Shown here piece after piece: positions 1 to 6,290 of a DNA stretch of 12,956 bases; the first letter of the stretch is position 1, and every line of letters starts with the position of its first letter. Source of the stretch: Chloroflexota bacterium (GTDB lineage Bacteria; Chloroflexota; Ktedonobacteria; Ktedonobacterales; Ktedonobacteraceae); NCBI GenBank assembly GCA_005879655.1, contig VBJK01000141.1, positions 7,612-20,567 on the forward strand, in the 5' to 3' direction. The notes under the pieces were generated by a model. The model saw only the letters and a list, made by a program, of their open reading frames with translations, ran no database searches and was not told where the DNA came from. A program made the position numbers and the translations under genes.

Positions 1-555
1 CAACTACCCGCAAACGAGGATCAACTACCCGCAAATGGACTTTTTGAATCTCTCCCTGATAGCCTCAAAATTGCCCTGCAAGAGAAGCCGAAGAGCTTCA
101 CAATGAAACTTGCAAAAGCGCTTGAGAAGCGGATTAAGACGCCCTATGGAAAAGACAATATACGTATTGAACGAAGTGAGGATAAGCATACCAAGGCTAA
201 GGTTTGGCGGGTAGTGCGGGTAGTTGCGGGTAGTCTGTTCTATGCTACGCGTGGGCAAAATGAATTTTTTTCTGCATCTGATGGAAGGGAAAAGGAAGAA
301 GAAAATAAGAATGATGGTGAGAAAAAAAATATGTTTGAAATAGAAGAGGAGCGAACAGACTACCCGCAACTACCCGCAAACAATGATCCACAACTACCCG
401 CAAACGAGGAAGCGCCTAAACAAATCGGCTCTACAGGCCAATCCACACATGCGGGTAGTCCAAACGAGTTTGCGGGTAGTCCAAATGAACAAAGGACGAT
501 TTTTGATGATACTGAAGGACTGCCAGAAGAAGAATATGACGAGGTACTGATATGA
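1..555 (+). CDS. 3' end of a replication-type (primase/helicase-like) gene, partial
   Basis: The frame is open from base 1 to the TGA at 553-555, so the true start lies upstream. The visible 184 residues begin with QLPAN repeats. A basic, winged-helix-like segment follows (residues about 16-75, with SFTMKLAKAL, KTPYGKDNIRIER and KVWRVVR), and then an acidic, low-complexity tail. The pattern of helix, basic loop and a terminal W-R-V-V resembles the C-terminal end of plasmid or phage replication ATPases and primases. That is a resemblance from memory; no ATPase motif is in view. The stop overlaps the next start (ATGA), so the two genes are probably translationally coupled. The gene carries ten copies of an ACTACCCGCA-type 10-mer, described separately. 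Function is inferred weakly, but coding status is secure. Confidence 0.6.
   Translation, partial: QLPANEDQLPANGLFESLPDSLKIALQEKPKSFTMKLAKALEKRIKTPYGKDNIRIERSEDKHTKAKVWRVVRVVAGSLFYATRGQNEFFSASDGREKEEENKNDGEKKNMFEIEEERTDYPQLPANNDPQLPANEEAPKQIGSTGQSTHAGSPNEFAGSPNEQRTIFDDTEGLPEEEYDEVLI
3..480. repeat. Ten copies of ACTACCCGCA in both orientations (iteron-like)
   Basis: Forward copies start at 3, 24, 359, 369 and 393. Reverse-complement copies (TGCGGGTAGT) start at 206 (one mismatch), 215, 225, 450 and 471. Start-to-start steps inside the clusters are 21, 9, 10, 10, 24 and 21, close to one or two helical turns. The copies are read as QLPAN in one orientation and as RVV or AGS in two different frames of the other, so the conservation is at DNA level and not a protein repeat. 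Only single isolated copies of the core TACCCGC were noticed elsewhere (2335 and 9711). Candidate roles are replication-initiator iterons, regulator sites or an expanding short repeat. Confidence 0.75.
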
Positions 556-1205
556 ACACTCAACAGCCTGACATCCAATACATTCTTGAACCCATTTTCT
601 CTTCTGGAATCACACTCTCTCTTGAGGGTGACAATCTCAAGATAAAAAAGCCGCGTGGGAAAGTCACCAGCGCTGATGTAGAGCAGATAAAGGCGCATAA
701 GCCAGAGATCATAGCCTATGTCCGTCGTAGGGATGAGGGTTTACGTCTGCTCCAAGAGCTACACGAAGATAGTGTATGGAAGCAACGCGGTAATGTGCTG
801 TACCAGGATGAGTACATGGTCAAAGCGGATTACAGAGCGCTCATAGCCCGCTTGCTCTCATCTGGCAACGAAAGCGATCATAGACAAGCCATGAGCGAAC
901 TGGTGAGACAGCAGACAGAGCTACCAGCGCTGAAAGTGCGTACCAGCGTGAAACCAGCGCGAGCAGTGGCTACCAGAGATGCATTCTGGCAACTGCTCGC
1001 TCGTGTGCGTGACTGGTTTCAAGACAAGCCGCCAATACACGGCGTGGTGTTCTGGTATGGCCCTGGTACCGGCTACCCCAACGAACTGGTAACACCAGAT
1101 GTTTACATGGCCTATGCGCGAAACTGCCTAGAGAGCGGTGAGCCTAGTCGTGTCCATGCAGCTATGACGGCCATGCAGCGGACGCTAGGGATTGAAGAGG
1201 AGTAA
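552..1205 (+). CDS. Protein with N-terminal TubC_N-like docking domain
   Basis: The product has 217 residues. Residues about 11-60 (ILEPIFSSGITLSLEGDNLK, then KPRG and an AHKPEIIAYVRRR helix) match the shape of the TubC N-terminal docking domain family: a short amphipathic helix, an L-x-GD-x-L hairpin, then a helix ending in AHK-x-E-I. TubC_N is best known from the ends of NRPS/PKS subunits, but related domains also occur beside primase genes in phages and plasmids. The rest is helical; its second half (from about residue 140) holds DAFWQLLARVRDWF, a WYGPGTGYPNE loop and a TPDVYMAYARNCL helix, and I recognise no family there. The ATG overlaps the upstream stop by one base, and the HNH gene starts four bases after its stop, so the three form one operon. 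A role in protein-protein contact within a replication module is inference. Confidence 0.65.
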   Translation: MNTQQPDIQYILEPIFSSGITLSLEGDNLKIKKPRGKVTSADVEQIKAHKPEIIAYVRRRDEGLRLLQELHEDSVWKQRGNVLYQDEYMVKADYRALIARLLSSGNESDHRQAMSELVRQQTELPALKVRTSVKPARAVATRDAFWQLLARVRDWFQDKPPIHGVVFWYGPGTGYPNELVTPDVYMAYARNCLESGEPSRVHAAMTAMQRTLGIEEE

Positions 1206-1209
1206 AACC

Positions 1210-1627
1210 ATGAGCAGAAAAAGGCCACCCATCACACCAGAGCGTCTAGCCGAACTAAAGGCCATGCCCTATAAGGATTACCTGCGAACACCAGAGTGGT
1301 ATCGTCGTCGTGCTGTCGTGCTCAAGTTTGCAGCTGGACGTTGCCAGATGTGCTACAGCGATAAAGGGCCGCTCAATGTCCATCACCGGACCTATGAAAG
1401 ACGAGGGGCGGAACTCCTGTCAGACAGGACTCTTCATCATGCCCAAACAGATGACACCAAAGCAGCCACGTGCTAAGCGATGACAAGAGACTGAAAACGA
1501 TACTGATCAGGCTACACAGTCACAGATAGAGATACCGTTAGATATTGCGCTTTCTCTGCTAACACCTGATGAGTTAGCAAAGCACATAAAGTATGTGATT
1601 GCATATCATGAGCAATACAGCACTTGA
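1210..1627 (+). pseudogene. HNH endonuclease, frameshifted and decayed
   Basis: The readable frame from ATG 1210 (GAGGAG Shine-Dalgarno at 1197-1202, spacing 7) gives 88 residues ending at TAA 1474-1476. It contains the family lead-in YKDYLRTPEWYRRRA, a first zinc Cys pair C45-x2-C48, and the HH of the HNH core in LNVHHRTYERRG (H58, H59). Homologues continue with a DL-x-x-LC-x-x-CH-type motif; here that stretch reads as unrelated sequence. From about 1440 the next frame gives KQMTPKQPRAKR, which fits a typical HNH tail, so about five bases (equivalent to a +1 shift) seem to be lost near 1435-1445. In that second frame a TGA at 1481-1483 is followed by another open, protein-like stretch to TGA 1625-1627 (IPLDIALSLLTPDELAKHIK). 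I read this as a second lesion or an old small ORF without a start codon. The nuclease is probably dead. Confidence 0.6.
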
Positions 1628-1634
1628 TAGCAGG

Positions 1635-1675
1635 AAAAATAACACGTAGCGCTGTGCGAGTTCAGCACTACGTGT
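1635..1675 (-). terminator. Rho-independent terminator of the 1681-1908 gene
   Basis: Inverted arms at 1642-1654 and 1663-1675 (13 bp each) surround an 8-base loop. On the plus strand one pair is a C-A mismatch; in minus-strand RNA the same pair is G-U, so the stem is complete only in that direction. On the minus strand the stem is followed by TTATTTTTCC. Both facts point to termination of the minus-strand gene just upstream. Confidence 0.7.
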
Positions 1676-1680
1676 CTCTA

Positions 1681-1908
1681 CTATTGCGGTGGATCGAATA
1701 ATGACCGTAACTCAGGAAAGATTTCCGATAGTCTTGCTGAATGGCATTTGGGCGTAATAGTCACACCTTCTACAAACACCGTGCCAAAGAGTTCTAACAA
1801 TGCTCTGCTGATAAGATCTTCAATAGCAAGTTCAGCGTTCTCAACCTCATCGAACAAGATTTCTGATTCCTGTTCTGGACAATGGACACAGATCTGGATA
1901 GTACACAT
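1681..1908 (-). CDS. Small hypothetical protein, 75 residues
   Basis: The product is an acidic protein of 75 residues starting MCTIQICVHCPEQE, with C7-x2-C10 near the N-terminus and a third Cys at about position 55. It has a helical, Glu/Leu-rich centre (residues about 20-40). I do not recognise a family. Coding status is supported by three things: a matching promoter (1972-2000) on the same strand, a purine-rich GTGAGAG ribosome site about 7 bases before the ATG, and a minus-strand terminator right after its stop. The overlapping plus-strand ORF at 1748-1975 lacks all of these. The gene is divergent from the Cro/C1-like gene at 2073 and shares its operator region, so it is probably controlled by it. 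Confidence 0.55.
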   Translation of the reverse strand: MCTIQICVHCPEQESEILFDEVENAELAIEDLISRALLELFGTVFVEGVTITPKCHSARLSEIFPELRSLFDPPQ

Positions 1909-1971
1909 TGCACGTCTCTCACTTTCACACAGATTGGGGTCCAGGGCTATACCACATCGCTTATCTATGAT

Positions 1972-2000
1972 ATGATACCTATGTGTTGTACGCTATGCAA
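1972..2000 (-). promoter_or_regulatory. Sigma70-type promoter for the 1681-1908 gene
   Basis: On the minus strand, TTGCAT (1995-2000) is followed after 17 bases by TATCAT (1972-1977). The predicted start is near 1965, about 57 bases before the ATG. The -35 box lies inside the first GTGTTG-N9-CAACAC palindrome, so binding there should block it. Confidence 0.5.
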
Positions 2001-2003
2001 CAC
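1983..2003. promoter_or_regulatory. Operator O1, palindrome GTGTTG-N9-CAACAC
   Basis: The arms are perfect six-base inverted repeats with a 9-base spacer; flanking T1982/A2004 add one more pair. The site covers the -35 boxes of both divergent promoters. It is identical in arms and spacing to O2 at 2025-2045. Confidence 0.7.
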
Positions 2004-2014
2004 ATCAATATAAT
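1986..2014 (+). promoter_or_regulatory. Sigma70-type promoter for the Cro/C1-like gene
   Basis: A perfect TATAAT at 2009-2014 is preceded by TTGTAC at 1986-1991 (three of six matches) with a 17-base spacer. Transcription should begin near 2021. The -35 lies in O1, and O2 lies just downstream of the start, so the promoter is bracketed by operators. Confidence 0.6.
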
Positions 2015-2024
2015 AATCTAATTA

Positions 2025-2045
2025 GTGTTGCATGTCAAGCAACAC
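2025..2045. promoter_or_regulatory. Operator O2, palindrome GTGTTG-N9-CAACAC
   Basis: This is the second copy of the O1 palindrome, with the same arms and 9-base spacer. The centre-to-centre distance to O1 is 42 bp, about four helical turns, which suits cooperative binding on one DNA face. It lies in the 5' leader of the regulator gene, about 28 bases before its ATG. Confidence 0.7.
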
Positions 2046-2072
2046 TGACTGTTTCTCTGAGCAGGAGAATAT

Positions 2073-2441
2073 ATGAAATACGCAGAAGCTTTTAGTCAGG
2101 TGATGCAGGCGGCCATAGAGCGTGCTTCTCTGATGAGAACTCAGGTGGGGAAAGAAGAACTCTCACTTCGGGGTATTAGCCAGCCAAATAGCGAAAATTT
2201 ATTTCTGCTCCTGATGTACTTGGATTGTAATGAGGTAGAACGTCGCTGGATCTTTCACCTTGCAGGTCTGGCCACGCCAGAAGAAGTCTTGCAGGCGCAG
2301 GAGCGCAGCAATGCACAACCTCCTCTTATCCATATACCCGCAAGAGAAGAGATCAGTCAGCCGCCAGGTGTGCTGGATAGCCTGGAACTAGAAGTACTCA
2401 GCCTGCAAGCCACCAGAGAAAAGCAAGGCAGTAGTCAATGA
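2073..2441 (+). CDS. Small Cro/C1-like (XRE) regulator, probable
   Basis: The product has 122 residues. Residues about 6-66 have the layout of the Cro/C1 helix-turn-helix fold. A first helix (AFSQVMQAAIERASL) is followed by a short variable region with RGISQPN, then the characteristic last part, S-x-x-N-L-x-x-LLMYLDCNEVERRWIF-LAGL, which mirrors the usual ETVLRLADAL, D-x-x-ER, LLLAAG ending of XRE domains. The second and third helices are poorly conserved, so the call is moderate. The C-terminal half is a linker rich in Pro, Glu and Gln. AGGAG lies 5 bases before the ATG. Two identical palindromes surround its promoter, which fits autoregulation and control of the divergent gene. The stop TGA (2439-2441) sits exactly at the edge of the structured element that follows, so the original C-terminus may have been cut by that insertion. 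Confidence 0.55.
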   Translation: MKYAEAFSQVMQAAIERASLMRTQVGKEELSLRGISQPNSENLFLLLMYLDCNEVERRWIFHLAGLATPEEVLQAQERSNAQPPLIHIPAREEISQPPGVLDSLELEVLSLQATREKQGSSQ

Positions 2442-2768
2442 CCTCCCCACAGAGTGGGGAGCTTGTGAGGGGTTCGTCCTTTGCCAGCCGGATTGACCAG
2501 ACGACACCTCTGAGCCAGTTGCGCCGAGAAAGCGAGCGTCGGAGCTGGCACTGAAGAGGTGAGCGATAGCACCAAGTGTTCAGGTTCGTACCCAGCAATG
2601 CTGCCCCAGTTGCTGGCTCTGCAACCTCTGGTTTAACGAACTGCGGTCAGGAACAGTGATCAGAGGAAAGTACCGCGTGCTATCAGCGTCGAGGGGATCG
2701 TTTTACTCCGCTCTGATCATCAGAAAGGAGAGCAGCGCTTCCTCCCCCAATTGAAACGTGGGGTACCC
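2442..2768 (+). mobile_element. ORF-less IS200/IS605-like element (PATE-type)
   Basis: No convincing ORF lies between the regulator stop and the next gene. The segment starts with a perfect hairpin (arms CTCCCCAC and GTGGGGAG at 2443-2450 and 2454-2461, AGA loop). It ends with CTTCCTCCCC and a hairpin with arms CCCCA/TGGGG (2745-2749 and 2759-2763), then TACCC. Subterminal hairpins without terminal inverted repeats are the hallmark of IS200/IS605 ends, and a CCTCCCC...GGGG right end is common in such elements. No tnpA, tnpB or iscB remains. The boundaries are approximate because these elements make no target duplication. Confidence 0.5.
2443..2735 (+). ncRNA. Candidate stand-alone IscB-type omegaRNA scaffold
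   Basis: The segment folds into nested stems. There is an end hairpin (2443-2461). A long interrupted stem has three paired blocks: CACCTCT 2505-2511 with AGAGGTG 2555-2561, GCCAG 2514-2518 with CTGGC 2545-2549, and CCGA 2524-2527 with TCGG 2539-2542. Then CCAGCAA 2592-2598 pairs with TTGCTGG 2610-2616 inside GTTCGT 2584-2589 / ACGAAC 2636-2641. Finally TGATCAGAG 2657-2665 pairs with CTCTGATCA 2711-2719. Compared from memory with the published OgeuIscB omegaRNA, short blocks recur in the same order: CCCCAGT, GAACTGC, CTATCAG, AGGGG, GTTTTAC and AAAGGAG. In iscB loci the last block is the nuclease ribosome site; here the right-end hairpin follows instead. The guide would come from the bases just before 2442. 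A TnpB-type or unrelated structured RNA is the alternative. Confidence 0.45.
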
Positions 2769-2775
2769 TTGTTTG

Positions 2776-3660
2776 CTACTTGCACAGCAACAGTGTAGCA
2801 GCGCTTTCATAATTGGCAAGTAAGTGTGCTACATCATGGAGCAGGTGAGAGATTTTTTCCATCTGTGCCACAATTTCGTCCCGCTTATGCATCGCGGCAG
2901 GCAAAGCTTCGTCTAAAAACTCTAAAAAGGCAATAGCGTCGCCAATGTGGCGACTGAGCGTAGCTTTACCTGCATTCAGTCGTTCATGTTCCTCATATGT
3001 CTGCGTAAGTGCTGCTAATCCTTGTTTATCATACTGGACAGACAATGCGTAACCCTCAGCTGGTGGTTTAGGCAAAGAGGAAAGCTCTTCTGTATTCAGG
3101 TAAACCTCTCTCTCGTGTAACGCGTCAGAAAGCGAGCGCATTAACTCAGAAAATGTATAGTAAAGGTCTGCAATAAAGCCACGCACCCGATGTAACTGGT
3201 CCTCCATAGAAGTGTGGTGCTGATAGACATCATAGCTGCCCCGGCTATGCTCAAGAAGCGTCTGCACATCATCGATCACTGTCATCACCTCTTGAAAGCG
3301 CGTGAGCAGTGTTCCTAAGGTATTTCCTTGCTCCATAATTACATAGGCATGATAAATGCGATAGAGTGTTTGCATCTGCCGTTGCTCGCTCTTGAGTATT
3401 TGCTCGTCCGGCTGCGCTGTACTGGTAGACGGCCCGGCGGGCCTTGGTGACTGCCCCGTGCGTGGTGTTTCTGGCGTCATGGCATGAGAAACAAGATTGC
3501 TGCGCAGGAAGCGTAACATTGTCTCTATATCTGCTACCAGTTCCTTTTTCTGCTCCTCACCCAGGACCACATTGTATTTCACCATACTCAAACACGCCAA
3601 TACTGTGGTAATCGCATGTTCTAGCTGTGGGATATGGTTTGATCCTTTATCGTCTGGCAT
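2776..3660 (-). CDS. Helical protein of unknown function
   Basis: The product has 294 residues, is soluble and mostly alpha-helical, with no signal peptide or membrane segment. A first helical pair (residues about 10-58) is followed by a Pro/Ser/Thr-rich linker (about 60-85). A long helical region with several heptad-like stretches then runs to the end (for example ERLNAGKATLSRHIGDAIAF and EIVAQMEKISHLLHDVAHLL). No family is recognised. AAGGAAGG lies 7 bases before the ATG, an excellent ribosome site. The gene starts 41 bases after the stop of the BACON-repeat gene on the same strand, so the two probably form an operon and this protein may work with the zinc-ribbon end of that membrane protein; that is inference. 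Its 3' end abuts the structured element, which may have displaced the native terminator. Confidence 0.75.
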   Translation of the reverse strand: MPDDKGSNHIPQLEHAITTVLACLSMVKYNVVLGEEQKKELVADIETMLRFLRSNLVSHAMTPETPRTGQSPRPAGPSTSTAQPDEQILKSEQRQMQTLYRIYHAYVIMEQGNTLGTLLTRFQEVMTVIDDVQTLLEHSRGSYDVYQHHTSMEDQLHRVRGFIADLYYTFSELMRSLSDALHEREVYLNTEELSSLPKPPAEGYALSVQYDKQGLAALTQTYEEHERLNAGKATLSRHIGDAIAFLEFLDEALPAAMHKRDEIVAQMEKISHLLHDVAHLLANYESAATLLLCK

Positions 3661-3701
3661 GACTGAGCCTTCCTTTCCATGGTGGTGTATTCATGCACAA
3701 G

Positions 3702-6149
3702 TTACGTGATGACATTCAGTGTCACCTCAACAGGTGTTGGACTAATGACATGCGCAGTATCAACGGCTGTGATAGTGATACTTCCTGTTTGATGGGCTAG
3801 AATCATGCCCTGAGCGCTCACATGGACTGTAATGCTATTATTCCCCGCGCTGCTATCACTTCCTCCTGAAGGAGAGATCGTTAACCAGCTCTGGCTACCG
3901 GTATTCACCTTCGCATTCCACGCAATTGGTTGAGCACAATGTCCTATAGTCGTCAGAGTGATGGTCTTCGACGCCGATTGTTGCAGTAGCGTAGCAGTAA
4001 AAACGAGGCTAGTGGGTGTCGCTTGCAAGGAACAAGACTGTACTGGTGGTGCTGGCTGTGCTGCCGAGGAAATAGTCAACTGGACAAGTACCGTTTGTGC
4101 ATCTCCTGGTACTGCTGCACCAGAGCTATCTGTAGCGTTGAAGGATAACCTGGAGCTATACGTACCAGGCGTTAAGCCACTCACACTAGCACTCAACGTC
4201 ACTGTTGCGGCCTGTCCGTTATCCAGTGCTCCACTAGTTGGTGTCACACTCAGCCAGGGATCTTGTCCTGCGGAGGTGATGGACCATTGCGCTGAACCCT
4301 GACCATTATTGGTTAGCGTAACCGTCTGAGCCGGGGGGGCTGCACCGCCTTGCACTGTACTAAAGTTTACTGCTGTCGTAGACAACGCAAGTGCAGGGCT
4401 GCCTACGCTCGTAGGTACTGGTACAGAACTGCTTGCTTGCGCAACAGGCTGCGTCGAGGTAGGCGAGGGAGACACGTCGAGTTGCACGGGCACTAGTAAT
4501 ATAGATAGCTGAGAGACTAGGGCGATGGCACTGCTATATGTACCTGCTGCTACCTCGCTGGCATCAACCATGGCGGTTGTAGCTCCGTCAGTTGGCAATT
4601 GCCCGTGCCCTGGTGTGATCGTCAGCCAATGCGCGGGTGTTAGTGCTACCCAATCCAGCACTCCTTGACATACGCCAGGCAGCGCTAGATCTACAGCTTG
4701 CTTAGCAGTTGCATGCTGAGCACTGGTAGAGAACAAGAGCTTCCTGGGATTGGCTGTGATGCCGCATGGTGATTGCACCTGCAATGAAATGGGTATTTGC
4801 TCAGGACTATCGAGTGCGTCAGAGGTAAATGTGAGAACACCCCTATAAATACCTTGCCATAATGCCGCGCTACTCATATAAACATGCACAGAGACTGACG
4901 AACCAGCAGGAATGCTACCAGACTGGGGTTCTATACGTAAGTGATTGCCTGACGCGGGCGCGAGGATATCGCCAGTTGCGATGGCAAGATCGCTTGTTGC
5001 CGCAGACCAGTGTAAAGGACTCGGTCCAGGATTACGTAAAGTGATGACTTGTTCACCTGGATCGTTGCCCCCATCAGTAGCGAAGAAGGAAAGCAGAGCT
5101 GGCGAAACGGCCAATACGCCACGAGTATGAGACGCGTTGGCACTGACAGAGAGCGTTACCGAAATCGGCATTGTGACGCCAGTGCTGGTGACAATAGTGA
5201 TCACACCGCCATAATTGCCCGGTTGCAAAGCAGCACGGCTCACTGACACAGCGATATTTTCGCTGCTACTAAATATCCCCACGGATGGATCTACCTTCAG
5301 CCAGCTTTGATTACTACTAGCCATCCAGGAGATCGTCCCGCTCCCAGTATTCGACAGCTGTAAGGATTGATACGAATTTGTGTCTTGATAGCCAGCTCCC
5401 ATATCTAACAGCGCTCGGTCAACCAGCAGGTGAGGAACCTGAATAGGGCCATTACCAATAATCGTAAAAGAAGCCTGTACCGTATGGCGCGAGTGCAAGT
5501 CTTCCACCATAATCGTATGGATACCGAGCTGCCACGTGGGATTGATATAGATGGGTATATGTGCCTGACCACTTTTCCCTAACAATACCTGGAGTGGAGA
5601 CCTGTCGGGTCGCACCGTTTGTAAGATATCGCGCGTCACCAGCACATTTGTCATGCTGGCAAAGTCACCAAGCAGCAAGTTTGTCATTTGTCCAGGCTGT
5701 ACCCGATTTGGCTCAACCTTGACAAAGGGTGCAAGAGTACTTTGGTTCATACTGTGATACCAGGGCCAAAATAAAGCTAGCCCGCCACCCACAAGCAGCA
5801 CGATAGTCGTGATAAGCGCCGCTCCTTTCAAACTGAAGCGTTTGCGCTTTCCTCCATGGTAAGTAGCTTGTGCCATGCTCTGCCTTACCATTGGCTGGAG
5901 AGCAGAGCGTTGCTCAAGTGCTGGCGCAGGAGGGGATACGCTCATCGTGCGAGCTGCCAAACTAGCCTGTATCTCTGATGAGATACCACATGGTTCTTCT
6001 TCTGTTGGTATCAGCTGCGTATCCTCTGAGGGTAATAGTGTGCCAGATGGCTCCTTCGCAGGTGCGCGATCGAGCAGGAGGGACTGGCAATCAACGCAAA
6101 ATGGAGAAGTTTCGGTACTTAATTCATTGCAGCGCAAACATTGACCCAT
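3702..6149 (-). CDS. Zinc-ribbon, single-TM surface protein with BACON-like repeats
   Basis: The product has 815 residues. A zinc ribbon (C4-x2-C7-x10-C18-x2-C21) opens the protein, followed by a Pro/Glu/Ser-rich linker, a basic KRKRFSLK stop and one membrane helix (about 109-128). Basic residues before the helix put the ribbon in the cytoplasm and the rest outside. Residues about 145-233 form a beta domain. Five Ig-like repeats then follow (about 236-335, 345-457, 463-560, 586-694 and 706-815). They share the BACON signature: L-x-F, TLTNxGxGxxxW, a W-L-x-(I/V)-x-P-x-S-G core, and a GTYxxxLxF strand. BACON domains occur in cell-surface and secreted proteins and are thought to bind carbohydrate or mucin, or to act as stalks. 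AGGAAG lies 11 bases before the ATG. This layout suggests a surface adhesin or sensor stalk; the ligand is unknown. Confidence 0.85.
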   Translation of the reverse strand: MGQCLRCNELSTETSPFCVDCQSLLLDRAPAKEPSGTLLPSEDTQLIPTEEEPCGISSEIQASLAARTMSVSPPAPALEQRSALQPMVRQSMAQATYHGGKRKRFSLKGAALITTIVLLVGGGLALFWPWYHSMNQSTLAPFVKVEPNRVQPGQMTNLLLGDFASMTNVLVTRDILQTVRPDRSPLQVLLGKSGQAHIPIYINPTWQLGIHTIMVEDLHSRHTVQASFTIIGNGPIQVPHLLVDRALLDMGAGYQDTNSYQSLQLSNTGSGTISWMASSNQSWLKVDPSVGIFSSSENIAVSVSRAALQPGNYGGVITIVTSTGVTMPISVTLSVSANASHTRGVLAVSPALLSFFATDGGNDPGEQVITLRNPGPSPLHWSAATSDLAIATGDILAPASGNHLRIEPQSGSIPAGSSVSVHVYMSSAALWQGIYRGVLTFTSDALDSPEQIPISLQVQSPCGITANPRKLLFSTSAQHATAKQAVDLALPGVCQGVLDWVALTPAHWLTITPGHGQLPTDGATTAMVDASEVAAGTYSSAIALVSQLSILLVPVQLDVSPSPTSTQPVAQASSSVPVPTSVGSPALALSTTAVNFSTVQGGAAPPAQTVTLTNNGQGSAQWSITSAGQDPWLSVTPTSGALDNGQAATVTLSASVSGLTPGTYSSRLSFNATDSSGAAVPGDAQTVLVQLTISSAAQPAPPVQSCSLQATPTSLVFTATLLQQSASKTITLTTIGHCAQPIAWNAKVNTGSQSWLTISPSGGSDSSAGNNSITVHVSAQGMILAHQTGSITITAVDTAHVISPTPVEVTLNVIT

Positions 6150-6262
6150 ATCTTTTTTATCTTCCTAAAGAAACACGCTATACCACTTGGACCGCCGTAA
6201 GAAACGATACGCCTGCATCCTTTTCCCGGTCATACCACCGACGTATCCTCTACACCCTCTAC

Positions 6263-6290
6263 TGTATACGATTCTCTATTGAAACGCAAA
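6263..6290 (-). promoter_or_regulatory. Possible promoter of the BACON-repeat gene
   Basis: On the minus strand, TTTGCG (6285-6290) is followed after 16 bases by TATACA (6263-6268), four of six matches to the -10 consensus. Transcription would begin about 105 bases before the ATG. The match is weak, and other AT-rich hexamers in the region could serve instead. Confidence 0.3.

Noticed and set aside
3..480. CRISPR array reading of the repeated 10-mers
   Set aside because: The repeats are too short, occur in both orientations, have uneven spacing and lie inside an open reading frame.
1748..1975. Plus-strand 75-codon ORF opposite the small minus-strand gene
   Set aside because: It has no ribosome site and a Ser/Thr/Ile-rich unlikely composition. 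The minus-strand gene has a promoter, ribosome site and terminator.
2398..2598. Minus-strand 66-codon ORF across the structured element
   Set aside because: It runs through paired stems and the end of the regulator gene, has no ribosome site and resembles no protein family.
2442..2740. Remnant of tnpB or iscB coding sequence inside the element
   Set aside because: No frame shows the Cys-x2-Cys zinc motif or RuvC-type motifs; the sequence is better explained by RNA stems.
3958..5246. Several plus-strand ORFs inside the BACON-repeat gene
   Set aside because: They are shadows of a long, domain-rich minus-strand gene and lack ribosome sites and family features.
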